Below, in pieces: positions 11,205-22,314 of a DNA stretch of 64,000 bases. Origin of the DNA: Zarea fungicola (Eukaryota; Ascomycota; Sordariomycetes; Hypocreales; Cordycipitaceae); the NCBI GenBank assembly GCA_900169235.1, contig FWCC01000051.1:62001-126000 (forward strand), read 5' to 3'. The position numbers were made by a program, and so were the translations under genes. The notes beneath the pieces are model-generated. The model was not told the origin of the DNA. It did no database searches and saw only the letters and a program-made list of their open reading frames with translations. Each line of letters opens with the position of its first letter. The stretch's first letter is position 1.

Positions 11205-11603
11205 ATGTTGCTCCTCCCTCTTTTAGTTGCTACAATGAGCCTTGCTCGGGGCTCTCTAGCAGCAGACTGCACTGCCGGAAAAGCGGTATGCAATGCAAAC
11301 CAAATGTTCCAGGCAAGAGAAATCGCATGTAATACTCATGGATTCGGAACTGTTGATTGTGGTAATGGTTGGAAAGTGAGCGCTGGGCTTCAGTTCACAG
11401 TCAATAAGGATGCGAATCAGGCATATAATGAACATTGCTGGGTAAGGTTGCAATGAGAACTTGACAGGTGAATATGGCTGACTGCATAGGATGCTCTTTT
11501 CAACATCATTGACCAGTGCCATAATACCGCCGGTGGTAGCTGGGATTGGACGTTGAACGGTCAGGAAGACAAGTGGGTTATAGTGACACTTCGCAATATT
11601 TAA
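11205..11603 (+). CDS. Small secreted cysteine-rich protein (candidate effector)
   Basis: Two exons, 11205-11441 and 11490-11603, are split by a 48-bp intron (GTAAGG...CATAG) and give 116 residues. A signal peptide, MLLLPLLVATMSLARGSLA, should be cut before ADCT. The mature ~97 residues contain six cysteines at positions 22, 29, 42, 52, 78 and 89, an even number suited to three disulfides. The C-terminal part carries HCWDALFNIIDQC and GGSWDW, then a beta-like VIVTLRNI end. The size, secretion signal, cysteines and isolation in AT-rich DNA match fungal apoplastic small secreted proteins. I do not recognise the family with certainty. Without the splice the first exon would stop after three further codons, so the intron is well supported by the restored cysteine and tryptophan-rich end. 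Confidence 0.78.
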
Positions 11604-14399
11604 TCAGAGAGACGGCTCGCAAGATTTACAGAAAAGCCAAACTCGCACAATTGTACAACCCCGGCTACGATGTCATGTGCAACATGTTTAATTCCAGTCA
11701 CACTCATCTGAGGAAGAGATTTTTATTTTTTTCATGTTTAATCCCAGGCCTCTCATAAGCCGAGCTCAAGGGAAAGGATACCCGGGAGGATGCGTAGCGC
11801 CGCCACATGGCAAGTATCTGCATTTGCCAACGGGTTAGAGAGATTTGCGGAGTGTTAGTTCCGTGACTAGTAAGTAATTATGTAATGAACGAATAATTAG
11901 GCGGTAGTAAATGTCTGGTTAGAAAACAAGACAAAAAGGGGCGCTGCTGCAGACTGCGTCGCATCTGGAACATTGATTGAGAATGGTGCATCAATAGGAT
12001 GCGCGCTAGTAGGGTGGCAGGCCGAAGCTACTGAGGAATATTTATTTTACTCTTATTACTATCGACATTAGCGCGCGCTGCTGTCCTGCAGTCTGTGACT
12101 CTTTGTAGCCTCGTCTGCATAGGCAAGACAGGCTACACAGGTTGTCGAGGTACACTGTCAAGGTTTGACGCGCCAGCTGGCGGAATTTATTTATTTTTGT
12201 CTTTCTGGACGAAGGCTGGCAGCCAAGACAATTGCAGTGTGAAAAATCTCGTATAAAATTGAGCAAGCTTGGCTGCATCTAGCAATGACGGCGGATGGTC
12301 GGATATACGCAGGTGGTGGTTTTGGAGAGTAGAAATGGGTCATGGAGAAGAGCAGGCAATTTGCAATTCGAATTGGAGCTTGAAAGTGTTTATTCAGTCA
12401 TTTGGCTTGATTATGGGCGAGTCGTCGGCATTGGTGCAGATCTGGCGCATGCGGCGACAAACAGCCATGCTCAGAGATGGATTTATTCCAAACACAGATC
12501 ATCTTTCAACTCAACCATGTTTGCTGTTTCACCAAGCGCGTCAGTTTATTATTCCAAGCCAGCTGAAATTTCATTGAACAGTGCTGATCGACAATGGGTC
12601 CTGGTGTCGATCGCCAGTGAATGTTGATGGAATTGCACAAGTACATGTACAAAATGCACAATTGGGGTTATGCATTGTGCACTGCCACCCACGCCACCCA
12701 CGCCAGCTTGCTTGGTGCTTGGCTCTAGCAAGCCATTTTTTCTTCTGCTGGGGCCAGAATCTGGATTCTGACTGTTGTGGCTTGAGAGGAGACACTAAAA
12801 GTCGCCACACCCGTTCGTACAGGCATTTGTTCCAGCGACAGGACTTGAACGACCAGTGGCGCTCCACCTGTGGCTTGCCTTTATTGTGTGAAATGGGACA
12901 CGCAAGCCCACAAGCCTGCCTGGTGCAAGCTGGTGTGGAGAAGAGAGTTTTATGCCAGCCCACCAGCAGCAACGGTTGACATGTTTTACTGGCCGGAAAA
13001 AAGGAAAGGAAAAGTAAATCCTGAAAAATGAAGAAGACAAGAATGGCACGCAACTTGTCTAGGTCGGATGTGGTGTATTTTAAATGGCTGGCTGTATGGG
13101 TCGGAGTAGCGGTACATTCACCACAGGTACGGGGTGCCGGGGTACCTATTGTACCTACCTGTACGGTGTACTAAGGTAGTATTCGCCACATCAGTGACCA
13201 GCAGGGAGAAAAGAGTCCGGACGCTATCGATGCAGCATTAATATAAGCACATGGTGGGTGGCTGCTAGTCTCGTATGATTTAAGATGACGCTCAATATTC
13301 GCCGATATCAATGGCAGTATCACGAAATTACGAGATTAGGTTGGCGGTATTTTTGCCTGATTTTATTTTAAACCGTTGTGATGAGATGATGCAAGTTTTT
13401 GCTGCATGGGAATGGTAATGGCAATGGCGACAACCCTGCAGTGCTGACAGTCAGTCCTGTGACAGAGTTGTATCGGATGCCCCTGGGCGGCTCTGCAGGG
13501 GGTTGCCCAGCCTTTCAGTGTCTGCACAGTGAATGCCCAGCCTTTGAGTAGATTAGCAGTCATTGTTGTAGCCTGCAAGTACTCTGTACTTTCCCTCTTG
13601 AAAATGCTTGGCCCTGCAAACAATATTCAGACCAGATGGCATCGTGCCTTGTTGACTCATCCACTCGCTTCCTCACATTTTAAAATTGACGACAACAACA
13701 TTGTTCTTCCAGTGTATTTGTATATTAACAGTCCCGTACCCCGGCTGAGTTTAAGCTTGTCGTGTGCATGGGGCAGTGCTCTCGTCTCAGTATTACGGAT
13801 ACGGGCCAGGGAGTAAATGTATCGGTACCTGCGGATGCTTGGTGCTCCAAGACGAACCCCACCCTTTTATAGCATTGTCACCTGTATTATGGGGCGCAGG
13901 CTCCGCTCCATCTCCATGCTCCCCGCTACCAGCCAGTTGCCAGGTCCTGAACCTTGTCTGTGCCTGAGCCTGATGCTCAAATACGGAGCAGTTATTACTG
14001 GCACATGCAACAACCAAGTTTTGCAGAGGTTGGAGGTTGGAGGTTGTAAAAATGGCGAGAAGACTAGTTGCGAGCAAAGACGTTGTATCTTTTTTTCTGC
14101 AAATTTCATTGATTCTTACGGTAGTTTTGATAGTATTCCGTGCATGTTCCTAGGTATCTATACTAGGTACAGACCTGTAGAGCAAGTCTGTACAGCGGCA
14201 TCTCCTGTACCGAACGGCCCGGCCTGGCCAGCTCCAGTCGGAAAATCGGCCCCTGGCCAAACCAACTTTATCAAGGCACAGGCGCTATTGCGCTGCAGCT
14301 TTAGCTCTGTTACCCACTTTGGCCACTCAGTCACTGTGCCCGCCTGGCACGTTGCTCTAATCGGTACCTTGGCTTCCCTAGCGTCTCTCCCCAGGCTGC
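11604..14399. other. Intergenic 2.8 kb, no supported gene
   Basis: Several unsupported open frames overlap on both strands (12,042-12,278; 12,571-13,053; 13,817-14,548). None shows a domain or consistent splice signals. Around 13,110-13,175 there is a dense cluster of GTAC-containing words (ggtac, tgtac, ggtacc), and similar words recur at 13,821 and 14,150-14,175. Confidence 0.45.
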
Positions 14400-15367
14400 A
14401 TGTACCCTGTCCGCCTCCAGTGCCTGAAGCTCCCAATCTCTTTTCCATTCTCCCTTTCTCACTCCCCCTTGGCTTTTCTTTGAAAACCTCCTCCTGCTTT
14501 CCCTCCGTTTCGTGTCGCCCCAATTCCTTTCCAGCCGCTCGTTTTTGACTGTCCCTGGCCGCCGAAAAAAGAACCACGTCAATTCGTCTTCTTTTCGCCA
14601 TACACTTTCCTCTTTCCCTTCTTCCTCTCGTTAACAACGCCACCTTGCTAAGAAGCTTTCTACTACTTCTTGCGCCCCTTTTTTTTTCCCCACCACCCAA
14701 ACGCGTCGTTGTCCCAGGAACCTCGTCGTTCGACTCCCGACAACTTGCCAATTTTTTTGCTCGCCATTTGGTCTTTCTTATATATAATAATTCAGTGGTA
14801 CGTTCCTATCGAGCCTCCGTTGCCTCGTTGACTTGAAGTGGGCACGACATGATTGCCTTTTCCATGACTGCGCATCCATTCCAGTCGTTGTCACCTCGCC
14901 TCCGTCTCCTTGGCCCCCACTCACCTTGCGTCTCACCTTTGGACCGGCAACCCGCAGCTCGCCCATCGCCCTTTTTGTAACTCGAGCATCGTCTTTCCTA
15001 AACGTTGAGCGACCATCATAAACATCATCTGGGTTGTGCGCAATAGCTTGATCAAGGCTTCTTTCCCAGCATCGCCACTGCCAAAATTGACTCCACCATT
15101 CTACGAGGAAGGAGCTCAGCCATCACAGACTCAAACTACGCGTAGTCTCCCAATCACCATTACAAACATCTCGTCTTGCAACATCATTCACCATCGGGCG
15201 GCCAGCATATTTTTTGGCATCCATTCTAAGCCGCCACGCACAAACCCAGCATCGATTGGTCTCGAAATTCCATTACCACTATTCTTGTGTCCACTTCAAG
15301 CCAACGAAAACGAAAGAGGCTGCGGGTTCTACCAACCGCTAGAGCTAACCATTTCTTCAAGATCACA
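14400..15367 (+). promoter_or_regulatory. Pyrimidine-rich promoter/leader of the GPI cell-wall protein gene
   Basis: Almost a kilobase of strongly C/T-rich plus-strand sequence with long CT and T runs (for example 14,440-14,540 and 14,575-14,700) precedes the ATG at 15368. Highly expressed fungal genes often have such CT-rich promoters and long leaders. The exact transcript start cannot be read; a leader intron is possible. Confidence 0.5.
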
Positions 15368-16728
15368 ATGCTTTCTTTCCACAAGTTCATGGTCCTTGCG
15401 ACCCTCGGTCTCACCGCTGGTACGTTTCTTTGACTCGTTTGAACAGACAAAAACAATCCCCAGGCACTAACCAAACCTCAAGCTGCCGCCTCGGACGAGT
15501 GCACCGACGACATCGTCATCAACGCCGTCGACTACAACTTTGGCTGCACCACCGTCAGTGGCAAGGTCACTGTCTCTCCCACTCTTCAGGGCGCTCTTAA
15601 CATTAACGGCCCCAAGACGTTCAAGAGTGACTTCATCGTCAACGGCACCACGCAGCTCCTCTCCATCTCGAGCTCTACCCTCAAGGAGATTGACGGCCAG
15701 TTCTTGGTCCAGGATGCCACTCTTCTCAGCAGCATCAACATGCCCAGCCTGAGCAGCATCAGCCAGCTCACCCTCAACCGCCTGGCCCAGCTTCAGACCC
15801 TCCAGTTCAGCTCCTCGGGCGTCTCCGATGCTACCTCGGTCAACATTGCCGACACCTTCCTCAGCGACATTAGTGGTCTCAACCTCGCAACTGTCGACTC
15901 CATGACCATCAACAACAACAAGAAGCTCACCATGTTCAACTCCAACCTTGTCAACATTACAAAGACTCTGATTCTTGTCGAGAACGGAAACGATATGCAG
16001 GTGAACCTTACCGAGCTTCAGTCTGCCTTCGAGATCCAAATCTCCAACGTCAAGTCTCTCGATGCTCCCGCCCTCACCCAGGTCCAGTCGGGCCTCAAGT
16101 TTGACACCAACCCCAACCTCGTCTCTTTCCAGGCTGCCAACCTTACCAGCGTCGGCACTGCCAAGAACGGTGGTTCCGTCTCCTTCATCAACAATGCCAA
16201 GCTCGGCAACATTTCTTTCCCTCTGCTCAAGACCATTGCTGGCGACTTGACTGTTGTCAACAACACCGTGCTTGATGAGATTACCGGCTTCCCGTCGCTG
16301 ACCACTGTCTATAACATGCTGCTGGGCGGCAACTTTGAGAAGTAAGCACAATCACGCAGACTCTGCATCCACCTCGGCCAACACGCCCAACGTCGCATCC
16401 AAAATGGCATCCAGCATGAGCCACCACTAACACATTCTCTAGCGCCACTCTCCCCAAGCTCGACGACGTCAAGGGTACCATCAATGTCAAGTCCACCTCC
16501 AACATTACCGATGTCTGCAAGTTCTTCAACGGCCTCAAGGGCAAGGTTGTCCAGGGCAAGGTCAACTGCGAGGGTGGTCTTGATTCCAACTCGGCGAACA
16601 ACCAGAACGGCCTTAACGGCTCCAGCAGCTCCGGCAGCAATGGCAAGAAGAACGCCGCCGGTGTGCCCGTTCTGAGCACCGCCGCCATGTTCCTCGGTCT
16701 TGTTGCCGCCGCTGCCCAGCTTCTATAA
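15368..16728 (+). CDS. ECM33: GPI-anchored cell-wall protein, Ecm33/Sps2 family
   Basis: Three exons, 15368-15419, 15483-16341 and 16443-16728, give 398 residues, the usual length for this family. A signal peptide (MLSFHKFMVLATLGLTAGAAA) is cut before SDEC; the first intron falls inside it. The body is made of leucine-rich receptor-L-type repeats with many N-glycosylation sites (NGTT, NITK, NLTS, NISF, NTV, NATL, NITD). The C-terminal cysteine region (DVCKFFNG, VNCEGG) is followed by a Ser/Gly/Asn linker and a hydrophobic tail (VPVLSTAAMFLGLVAAAAQLL) typical of a GPI attachment signal. In fungi these proteins support cell-wall integrity and hyphal growth at the plasma membrane and wall. Codon use is strongly biased to C-ending codons, consistent with high expression. 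Confidence 0.94.
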
Positions 16729-17092
16729 ACATTTGAAACAAAAAAGAACTAGCTGCCCGTTGGAGGAATTGGAATCTATGGTGGGAAATGGCGTCATTCT
16801 CTGCATTCCCCCCCAAAATTTGTCACCTGCTTTTTTCTTTTAGCCTGCACTTGTGGTTGTTCCGCTCTCTGCCTGCTAGGTTGGCTGTCTGCGGCCACGA
16901 CTGAGCGCGGCCATTTGTGTGTTTTGCCGCAGATGCGCTACAACTTATTAATTACCTGTATTTGAATGTTGGCACACGAGCTGAATTGATTTGATAAAAC
17001 TGAGCGCTACAATACAGTGATGATTTTTTTTTTTGAAAGAAGCGAGCCTTGTAATGTGCACCATGTTTTTAAATTGGGTATAGAATTGTATA

Positions 17093-18915
17093 CTACAACT
17101 TTGTATACACGCCTTGCTCAAACGCCTCGCTGTTGTAGAACATGGGTGTTATTGTATTTCCGTTGAATACGCGTCCCTGCAACTCGCTGACAGCCTGTCG
17201 AAAGGTTAGTTGACGTGAATTTTTTTTTTTTTTTTTGGCTACTCACCCTCAGAGCAGATACCTGGTCTGTAAACTTGATAAAGACTCTTTGTGTTGCAAC
17301 ATCAATGTAGACTCGCTCCACACGGCCATACTATTATTTGACGTGTTAGCATTCTTTCTTATTTATTTTCTCCTTCTTTTTTTAAGCGTTTCACTCACCT
17401 TTTCACCACACTCTTCTCCAATCTCCTGCCCCAACCCATCCTCCACTTCGGCCGCCAAATCGGGCATATTCTCCAACATGTTGAGCAGCACAATGACGTC
17501 GCTCAAACCTTCAGTGCCCTGTAGATCCGAGGCTGATGTTGTTGCTAATGTAACTTGAGATGACGCATTATTGTTATTATTACTGCTGCCGCTGTCATGT
17601 CTGCGTCCACCAATGATCCTGCCCTTGTTGGCGGGCTCGGCCCATCCGCCGCCCTCGGCGTCTGACTTTTTCTTTCGCTTCTCGACCTGGACGCGCAGCG
17701 GGTTGAGAATGCCGGATTCGTCGGCGCCCAGGCCGCTGCCCTTTGTCCAGCCGTACTTGGACATGAGCCGGTGTGCGAAGCCGGCTTGGCCGGGGCGGGT
17801 GGTATTACGCTCCTGGGGAAGGTTGTCGTTGTCATTGTTGGAGGGGGACGAGATGGACGGGGGAGAGGGGGGAGGGGGAGGTTGAGTGTTGTAGAGGATA
17901 GGAGCGGCCGATATCGTAGTGGATGATTGTGAGTGAAATTGTGATGGTGATTGAGATTGAGATTCTGGTTCGGCGGGAGGTGGCGGCTGTTGTTGAGACA
18001 GGGCGAGTCGGCGGGCGTAGGCATCGTCGCCAGTCATGGAAGGCGGCGGCGTTGACTTTGGCGGCGGGGAATGTTCTGGTGGTGGAGGAGGAACGGCAGC
18101 GTATGCCGGCGGAGGAGCGAATTGATCTATGAAGATGAGAGTTTGTTTTGTTAGCCATGGACATACATTCTGCACCTTTGCAAAAGAGTCGTGTATAAAT
18201 ACTCACTTGAAGGTCGCACAGTATGTCTTGCATCTTCTTCATCCGACGACAGGTCACTATCTAGAGCTGGCTTGTTGCTCTTGCGATGGCGATACAAGAG
18301 AGCCTTCCACTCCCGCACCTCGTCGACCTTTTCGTCGCTGCGCAGGTACTCGTCTACATTTGTCGGTCGAGATGGGTCGTATATGTCGTCCCAGTCCGTC
18401 TCCATTTGCTGCTGCTGCTGCTGTAGGCGCTTCTTTTTCGCCTTGCGTCCGCCGCGCTGCCGTTTTTCACTGGCACCGTAGAGCCATTCGTCGTCTTCTG
18501 TTGCGGCCCAGTGGGCGAGTGTGCTCTTGGCTGGCGCTGCACTTTCTGGAGCTGCTACTGCTGCTGTACTGGGTGTTGTCGTCGCAGGATCGGGTTGAGC
18601 AGTGCCAGAATTTGCACTATTCGCCGCGATGGCAGTCTTTGGGATTGCTTTTGGAAACGTCGCTTTCGGCCTGGACTGCTTGCTTGCTGCGGGTTGAGGT
18701 CGGCGCGTAGGCTGGAAGCGTAAAAGGGAGGGATCCATGGGCTTTTTGGGCGCAGCTGTCGAGGAGGCGCCTGTAGTGGCGGTGCTGCCGTCATGGCCAT
18801 AGAGTACGGGAGCAGAAGAGATGGTTGCCGAGGCAGGGGCCGGGTCATTGGGATCGTGAAGGTTCTCGTAGAGCGACAAGCCGCGAGGGGGCGGCGGTGG
18901 TTGAGGCGCGGCCAT
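17093..18915 (-). CDS. Splicing factor SPF45/RBM17-like: G-patch plus UHM (RRM) domain
   Basis: Four exons on the minus strand, 18915-18207, 18126-17399, 17330-17247 and 17194-17093, encode 540 residues. The N-terminal half is disordered and proline/glutamine-rich, with a Gln run from a CTG tract near 18,410, and includes the SPF45-like start GLSLYENLHDPND. A G-patch domain lies at about 340-385 (YGWTKGSGLGADESG), and the C-terminal U2AF-homology RRM is assembled from exons 2-4 (YGRVERVYID, RVFIKFTD, GRVFNGNTITPMFYN). The last exons are 84 and 102 bp and make sense only when joined. It should act in the nucleus in 3' splice-site choice by binding ULM peptides of U2AF and SF1-type factors. It is divergent with DBP5 across 532 bp. 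Confidence 0.93.
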
Positions 18916-19447
18916 GGTCGAGTTGGCTGTTTTCCTGGTCCGTTACTTTGCTAGGGCAGAGGTTCAACAATTCAAAGTGCAGCTCGGGTGTATCGTCGAC
19001 AGTTTAAAATCCCCCGTGTCATCTGCAATTGCTGGCTGCCGCAAGCTTGTATGAAGCTATCTCGACCGGATAAACAGCGGCGGCGAGTGTTTGCGCTGGT
19101 GTTTGCACTGCATTTGCTCAGCGCCACACTCTGTTCAAAGCTCCCAGCAGGCTGCAGTCAGTGTGTGGCGCTGCCCCTCCAGTGGCAACACACCCCGCCA
19201 AATTTTTTAGATGCCGCAGGCCCAGGCCCACGCTGCTTTCTCACCTCTGACCGCATCCAAGCTAGCTTCTTCATCTGTTTGTTTGTTCCTTGCCTGAATT
19301 CTTGTCGGTACAAATTACGCAGCGATACGCGAGATTATACACAGCTTTTGCTTGGAATCGACCAGGGAGAGCTCTTCTCTTATTTCATCGCTTCCTCTGT
19401 TTGCCTCCCGACACACCGACCTCTCCCCCACTTCACAACCTCACACA
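18916..19447. promoter_or_regulatory. Shared divergent promoter, SPF45-like / DBP5
   Basis: 532 bases separate the two start codons, which face away from each other. The DBP5 side has a CT-rich leader just before its ATG (ctctcccccacttcacaacctcac type). No strong TATA box is visible on either strand, as is common for housekeeping genes. Confidence 0.55.
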
Positions 19448-21160
19448 ATGGCTGATTTGGCCAGTCGCATCACCAAGCCAGACGGCACGTCGCCCGATGC
19501 TGCTCCCGCTGCTGCTACGAACGAGTCGAATGCCGCCGCCGCCGATGCTCAGGTCGATGGAGCTCCCGAGTCTCTGGGAGGCTCCGGCTTGCAGGAGCCC
19601 GAGTGGGATGTCGAGGTCTCCTTGAGTGACCTCCAGAACAACGAGGCGACTCCCTTCCACTCTGCCACGAGCTGGGAAGACCTAGGCCTGTGAGTAGGGA
19701 GCCATTGACGGCCATGAAAACCGCTACCTTGCACCAAGTATCAGCTCCTAACACGCCCACCTCCAGATCCGAATCCATCCTCAAGGGCCTCCTCGCCCTC
19801 AACTTCCTCAAGCCGTCCAAGGTGCAGGGCAAATCGCTACCCCTCATGCTCTCCGACCCACCCCGAAACATGCTTGCCCAGTCGCAGTCTGGCACTGGCA
19901 AGACGGCCGCCTTTGTCACTGCCATCCTCTCCCGTGTCGACTTCAACCAAGCAAACGTGCCCCAGGCCCTGGCCCTGGCGCCCAGTCGAGAGCTCGCGCG
20001 CCAGATTGAGGGTGTCATCAATGCTATCGGCAGATTCATCACCAACCTCAAGGTCGCCGCCGCTATCCCAGGTGCTCTGCCCCGCGGCGAGCCCGTCCAA
20101 TCAGCCGTCATTGTCGGCACCCCGGGTACCGTCATGGACATTATCCGCAGAAGGCAGCTGGATGTGTCGGCCCTCAAGGTCGTTGTTCTCGACGAGGCCG
20201 ATAGCATGCTGGACCAGCAGGGTCTTGGCGACCAGTGCATGCGCGTCAAGACGTACGTTTTATATCCAAACAATGCAAGGCAGGTTAATGCGGCACACGT
20301 CTAACACAACTTACAGAATGCTACCCAACAACATTCAAACTCTGCTGTTCTCCGCTACTTTTCCCGAAAAAGTTAACGCCTACGCCACAAAGTTTGCGCC
20401 GAACGCACACTCGCTCAAGCTTCAGCGGTCTGAGCTTACCGTCAAGGGCATCTCTCAAATGTTTATCGACTGCCCCGACGACAATACCAAGTACGATGTG
20501 CTGTGCAAGCTGTACGGCCTAATGACGATTGGCCAGTCTGTCATTTTTGTCAAGGTAGGGGATTCTTTGGCGGTACAGAAGCGCGCTACATATAGCTAAC
20601 GAACCGATGACTAGACAAGAGAGAGCGCCAACGAGATTCAGCGACGCATGGTGGCCGACGGTCACAAGGTGTCGGCCCTGCACGCCGCATTCGACGGCAA
20701 CGAGCGTGACGATCTCCTGACCAAGTTCCGTAGTGGTGAGAACAAGGTGCTGATCACCACCAACGTGCTCGCCCGCGGCATCGACGTCTCCTCAGTATCC
20801 ATGGTCATCAATTACGATATCCCCATGAAGGGCCGCAACGACGAGGAGCCCGACTACGAGACGTACCTGCACCGCATCGGTCGTACCGGTCGTTTTGGCC
20901 GTGTCGGTGTCAGCATCAGCTTTGTGTACGATGAAAAGAGCTTCAAGGCTTTGAGCAAGATTGCGGACCAGTTTGGCATTGATCTGGTGCATCTCGACAC
21001 GGAGGATTGGGATGAGGCTGAGGCGCGTGTCAAGGAGGTTATCAAGAAGAATCGTGCGCAGGCCAGCTATGCACCAAGCGCGACAGATGCGGCGGCCAAG
21101 GCCAAGGTGCAAGAGCAGCAGGGACAGCCGCAGCCCTCACAGCCACCTGCAAACGCTTAG
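19448..21160 (+). CDS. DBP5: ATP-dependent RNA helicase Dbp5 (DEAD box, mRNA export)
   Basis: Four exons, 19448-19689, 19767-20252, 20317-20554 and 20615-21160, encode 503 residues. The alanine-rich N-terminal extension leads into [15 protein letters not shown], formed across the first splice and diagnostic of Dbp5/DDX19. Helicase motifs are complete: [11 protein letters not shown] (I), APSRELARQ (Ia), GTPGT (Ib), VLDEADSML (II), FSAT (III), ARGID (V) and [10 protein letters not shown] (VI). The acidic linker in [19 protein letters not shown] is also typical of Dbp5. The protein remodels mRNPs at the cytoplasmic face of the nuclear pore with Gle1 and also acts in translation termination. The C-terminal Gln/Pro/Ala tail is disordered. 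No essential residue is missing. Confidence 0.96.
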
Positions 21161-21618
21161 GGGCCGGCGGTGGCGACGACGGTGACGGGTTGGACTATGC
21201 AGGATCCTTGGATGAGGCGTTAAGGAAACCTATGTGTGTATCAGGTCTGCCAGAGGTGATTTAGAGCGGGGTACAGTTATGACTGAGTCCATGAAGCGTG
21301 CTATTAGCTTCAAAGGACTGGGATTAGAAGGACTGAAAGAATACAGAATGGGGGGGCATCTGGGCAGTGTAGCTTTAATTGCGCCGGTAGGATGGCGTGT
21401 GAAGAGATACCAAAATGAATTAGCTCAACGTATTGCAAGTATACGTCTATTTTGCTCAGCCTTACACTACGATGAAGCAAGTTGATACAGCAGCCGCACA
21501 ATAGAAGTCTGCAACATGCTATAATGAATACTGTAATAATGCTATAATGGAATTCAAATATGCGATAACCCCCCTTTTCACTATAATCGTCTTTTGCGAA
21601 TACTTATTGCCTAATGAT
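21161..21618. other. Convergent intergenic space between DBP5 and GST
   Basis: 458 bases of 3' flanks of two convergent genes. No gene features seen. Confidence 0.5.
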
Positions 21619-22314
21619 CTAAGCATGGTTCGAGGTGGCCAGTCCAGCAGCGACACCAGGACGGGCCAGCATGCGCTCATACCAATCCTTGACAACGGGA
21701 TACTCGTCCAGCTTGTATTCATTTTCAAAGATTGTCACAAAGGCACGCGTCCACGGTATAAAGACCAAATCGGCAATCGAAAACTTGTCACCCACCAGCC
21801 ACGGGCCATTCTCCCCTTCCGCTCCTCCTGCTGCTGCTGCTGCTGCTGCTGCCTTCTTGTCCGACAAGATGCCCTCCAGCACGCTCGTCAGACGCTGCGC
21901 CTCTTTGATGTAGCGCTCCTGCGCCGAGGGCACGGTCTCCGGGTGGAATTTCTTGAACCAGACGGCCTGTCCGAAATACGGACCCTGGCCGGATGCCTGA
22001 AAGTAGAGATACTTTTTCGCCTCGTACGCCTCGTTGCTCCCTGGGGCAAAGGAGATGGCGCGGTCTGTGTCGTAGCGCTCGGCGAGGTACTCGATGATGG
22101 CGTTGGACTCCCAGAGGGTGAGGTTGGCGTTGGGGTCGTGGAGTGCCGGGAGGCGGCCGTTGGGGTTGACGGCGAGGTAGGACGGGGACTTGACGTCGGA
22201 GAAGGGGACGGGGGTGATTTCGTGCGGGAGGGCGAGCTCGGCGAGGAGGATGGCGACTTTGGGGGGGTTGGGGCCGCCTTGACCGTAGACTTTGATGGGT
22301 TTGAGAGCAGACAT
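21619..22314 (-). CDS. Glutathione S-transferase, Ure2-like class
   Basis: Single exon of 231 residues. The thioredoxin-like N-terminal half has YGQGGPNPPKVAILLAEL, the cis-proline region GRLPALHDPN, and the glutathione gamma-glutamyl binding pair WESNAIIEYLAERYD. The C-terminal helical domain contains GPYFGQAVWFKKFH and the N-capping box region KFSIADLVFIPW. It should conjugate or reduce electrophiles with glutathione in the cytosol. The linker before ENGPWLVGDK carries an expansion of eight alanines encoded by a (CTG)8 tract on the plus strand, which lengthens a surface loop. It has no prion-like N-terminal extension, so it is a catalytic GST and not a nitrogen regulator. The ATG at 22314 is the only start that matches the family. 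Confidence 0.93.
   Translation of the reverse strand: MSALKPIKVYGQGGPNPPKVAILLAELALPHEITPVPFSDVKSPSYLAVNPNGRLPALHDPNANLTLWESNAIIEYLAERYDTDRAISFAPGSNEAYEAKKYLYFQASGQGPYFGQAVWFKKFHPETVPSAQERYIKEAQRLTSVLEGILSDKKAAAAAAAAGGAEGENGPWLVGDKFSIADLVFIPWTRAFVTIFENEYKLDEYPVVKDWYERMLARPGVAAGLATSNHA
21828..21851 (+). repeat. (CTG)8 trinucleotide tract inside the GST gene
   Basis: Eight perfect CTG units encode an alanine run on the minus strand, in frame with the GST. Such a tract is expected to vary in length among strains. Confidence 0.9.

Noticed and set aside
12820..12870. GGACTTGAAC-like word resembling a tRNA T-arm on the minus strand
   Set aside because: No matching acceptor stem, D-arm or anticodon arm can be built around it.
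13817..14548. Plus-strand open frame of 243 codons
   Set aside because: Cys/Pro-rich irregular text without a domain, overlapped by equally long frames on the other strand. It lies just before the CT-rich leader of the GPI protein gene.
15467..16351. Minus-strand open frame of 294 codons opposite the Ecm33-like gene
   Set aside because: The sense strand codes for a clear family protein; the antisense text (VDGDGVD-type) is a shadow.
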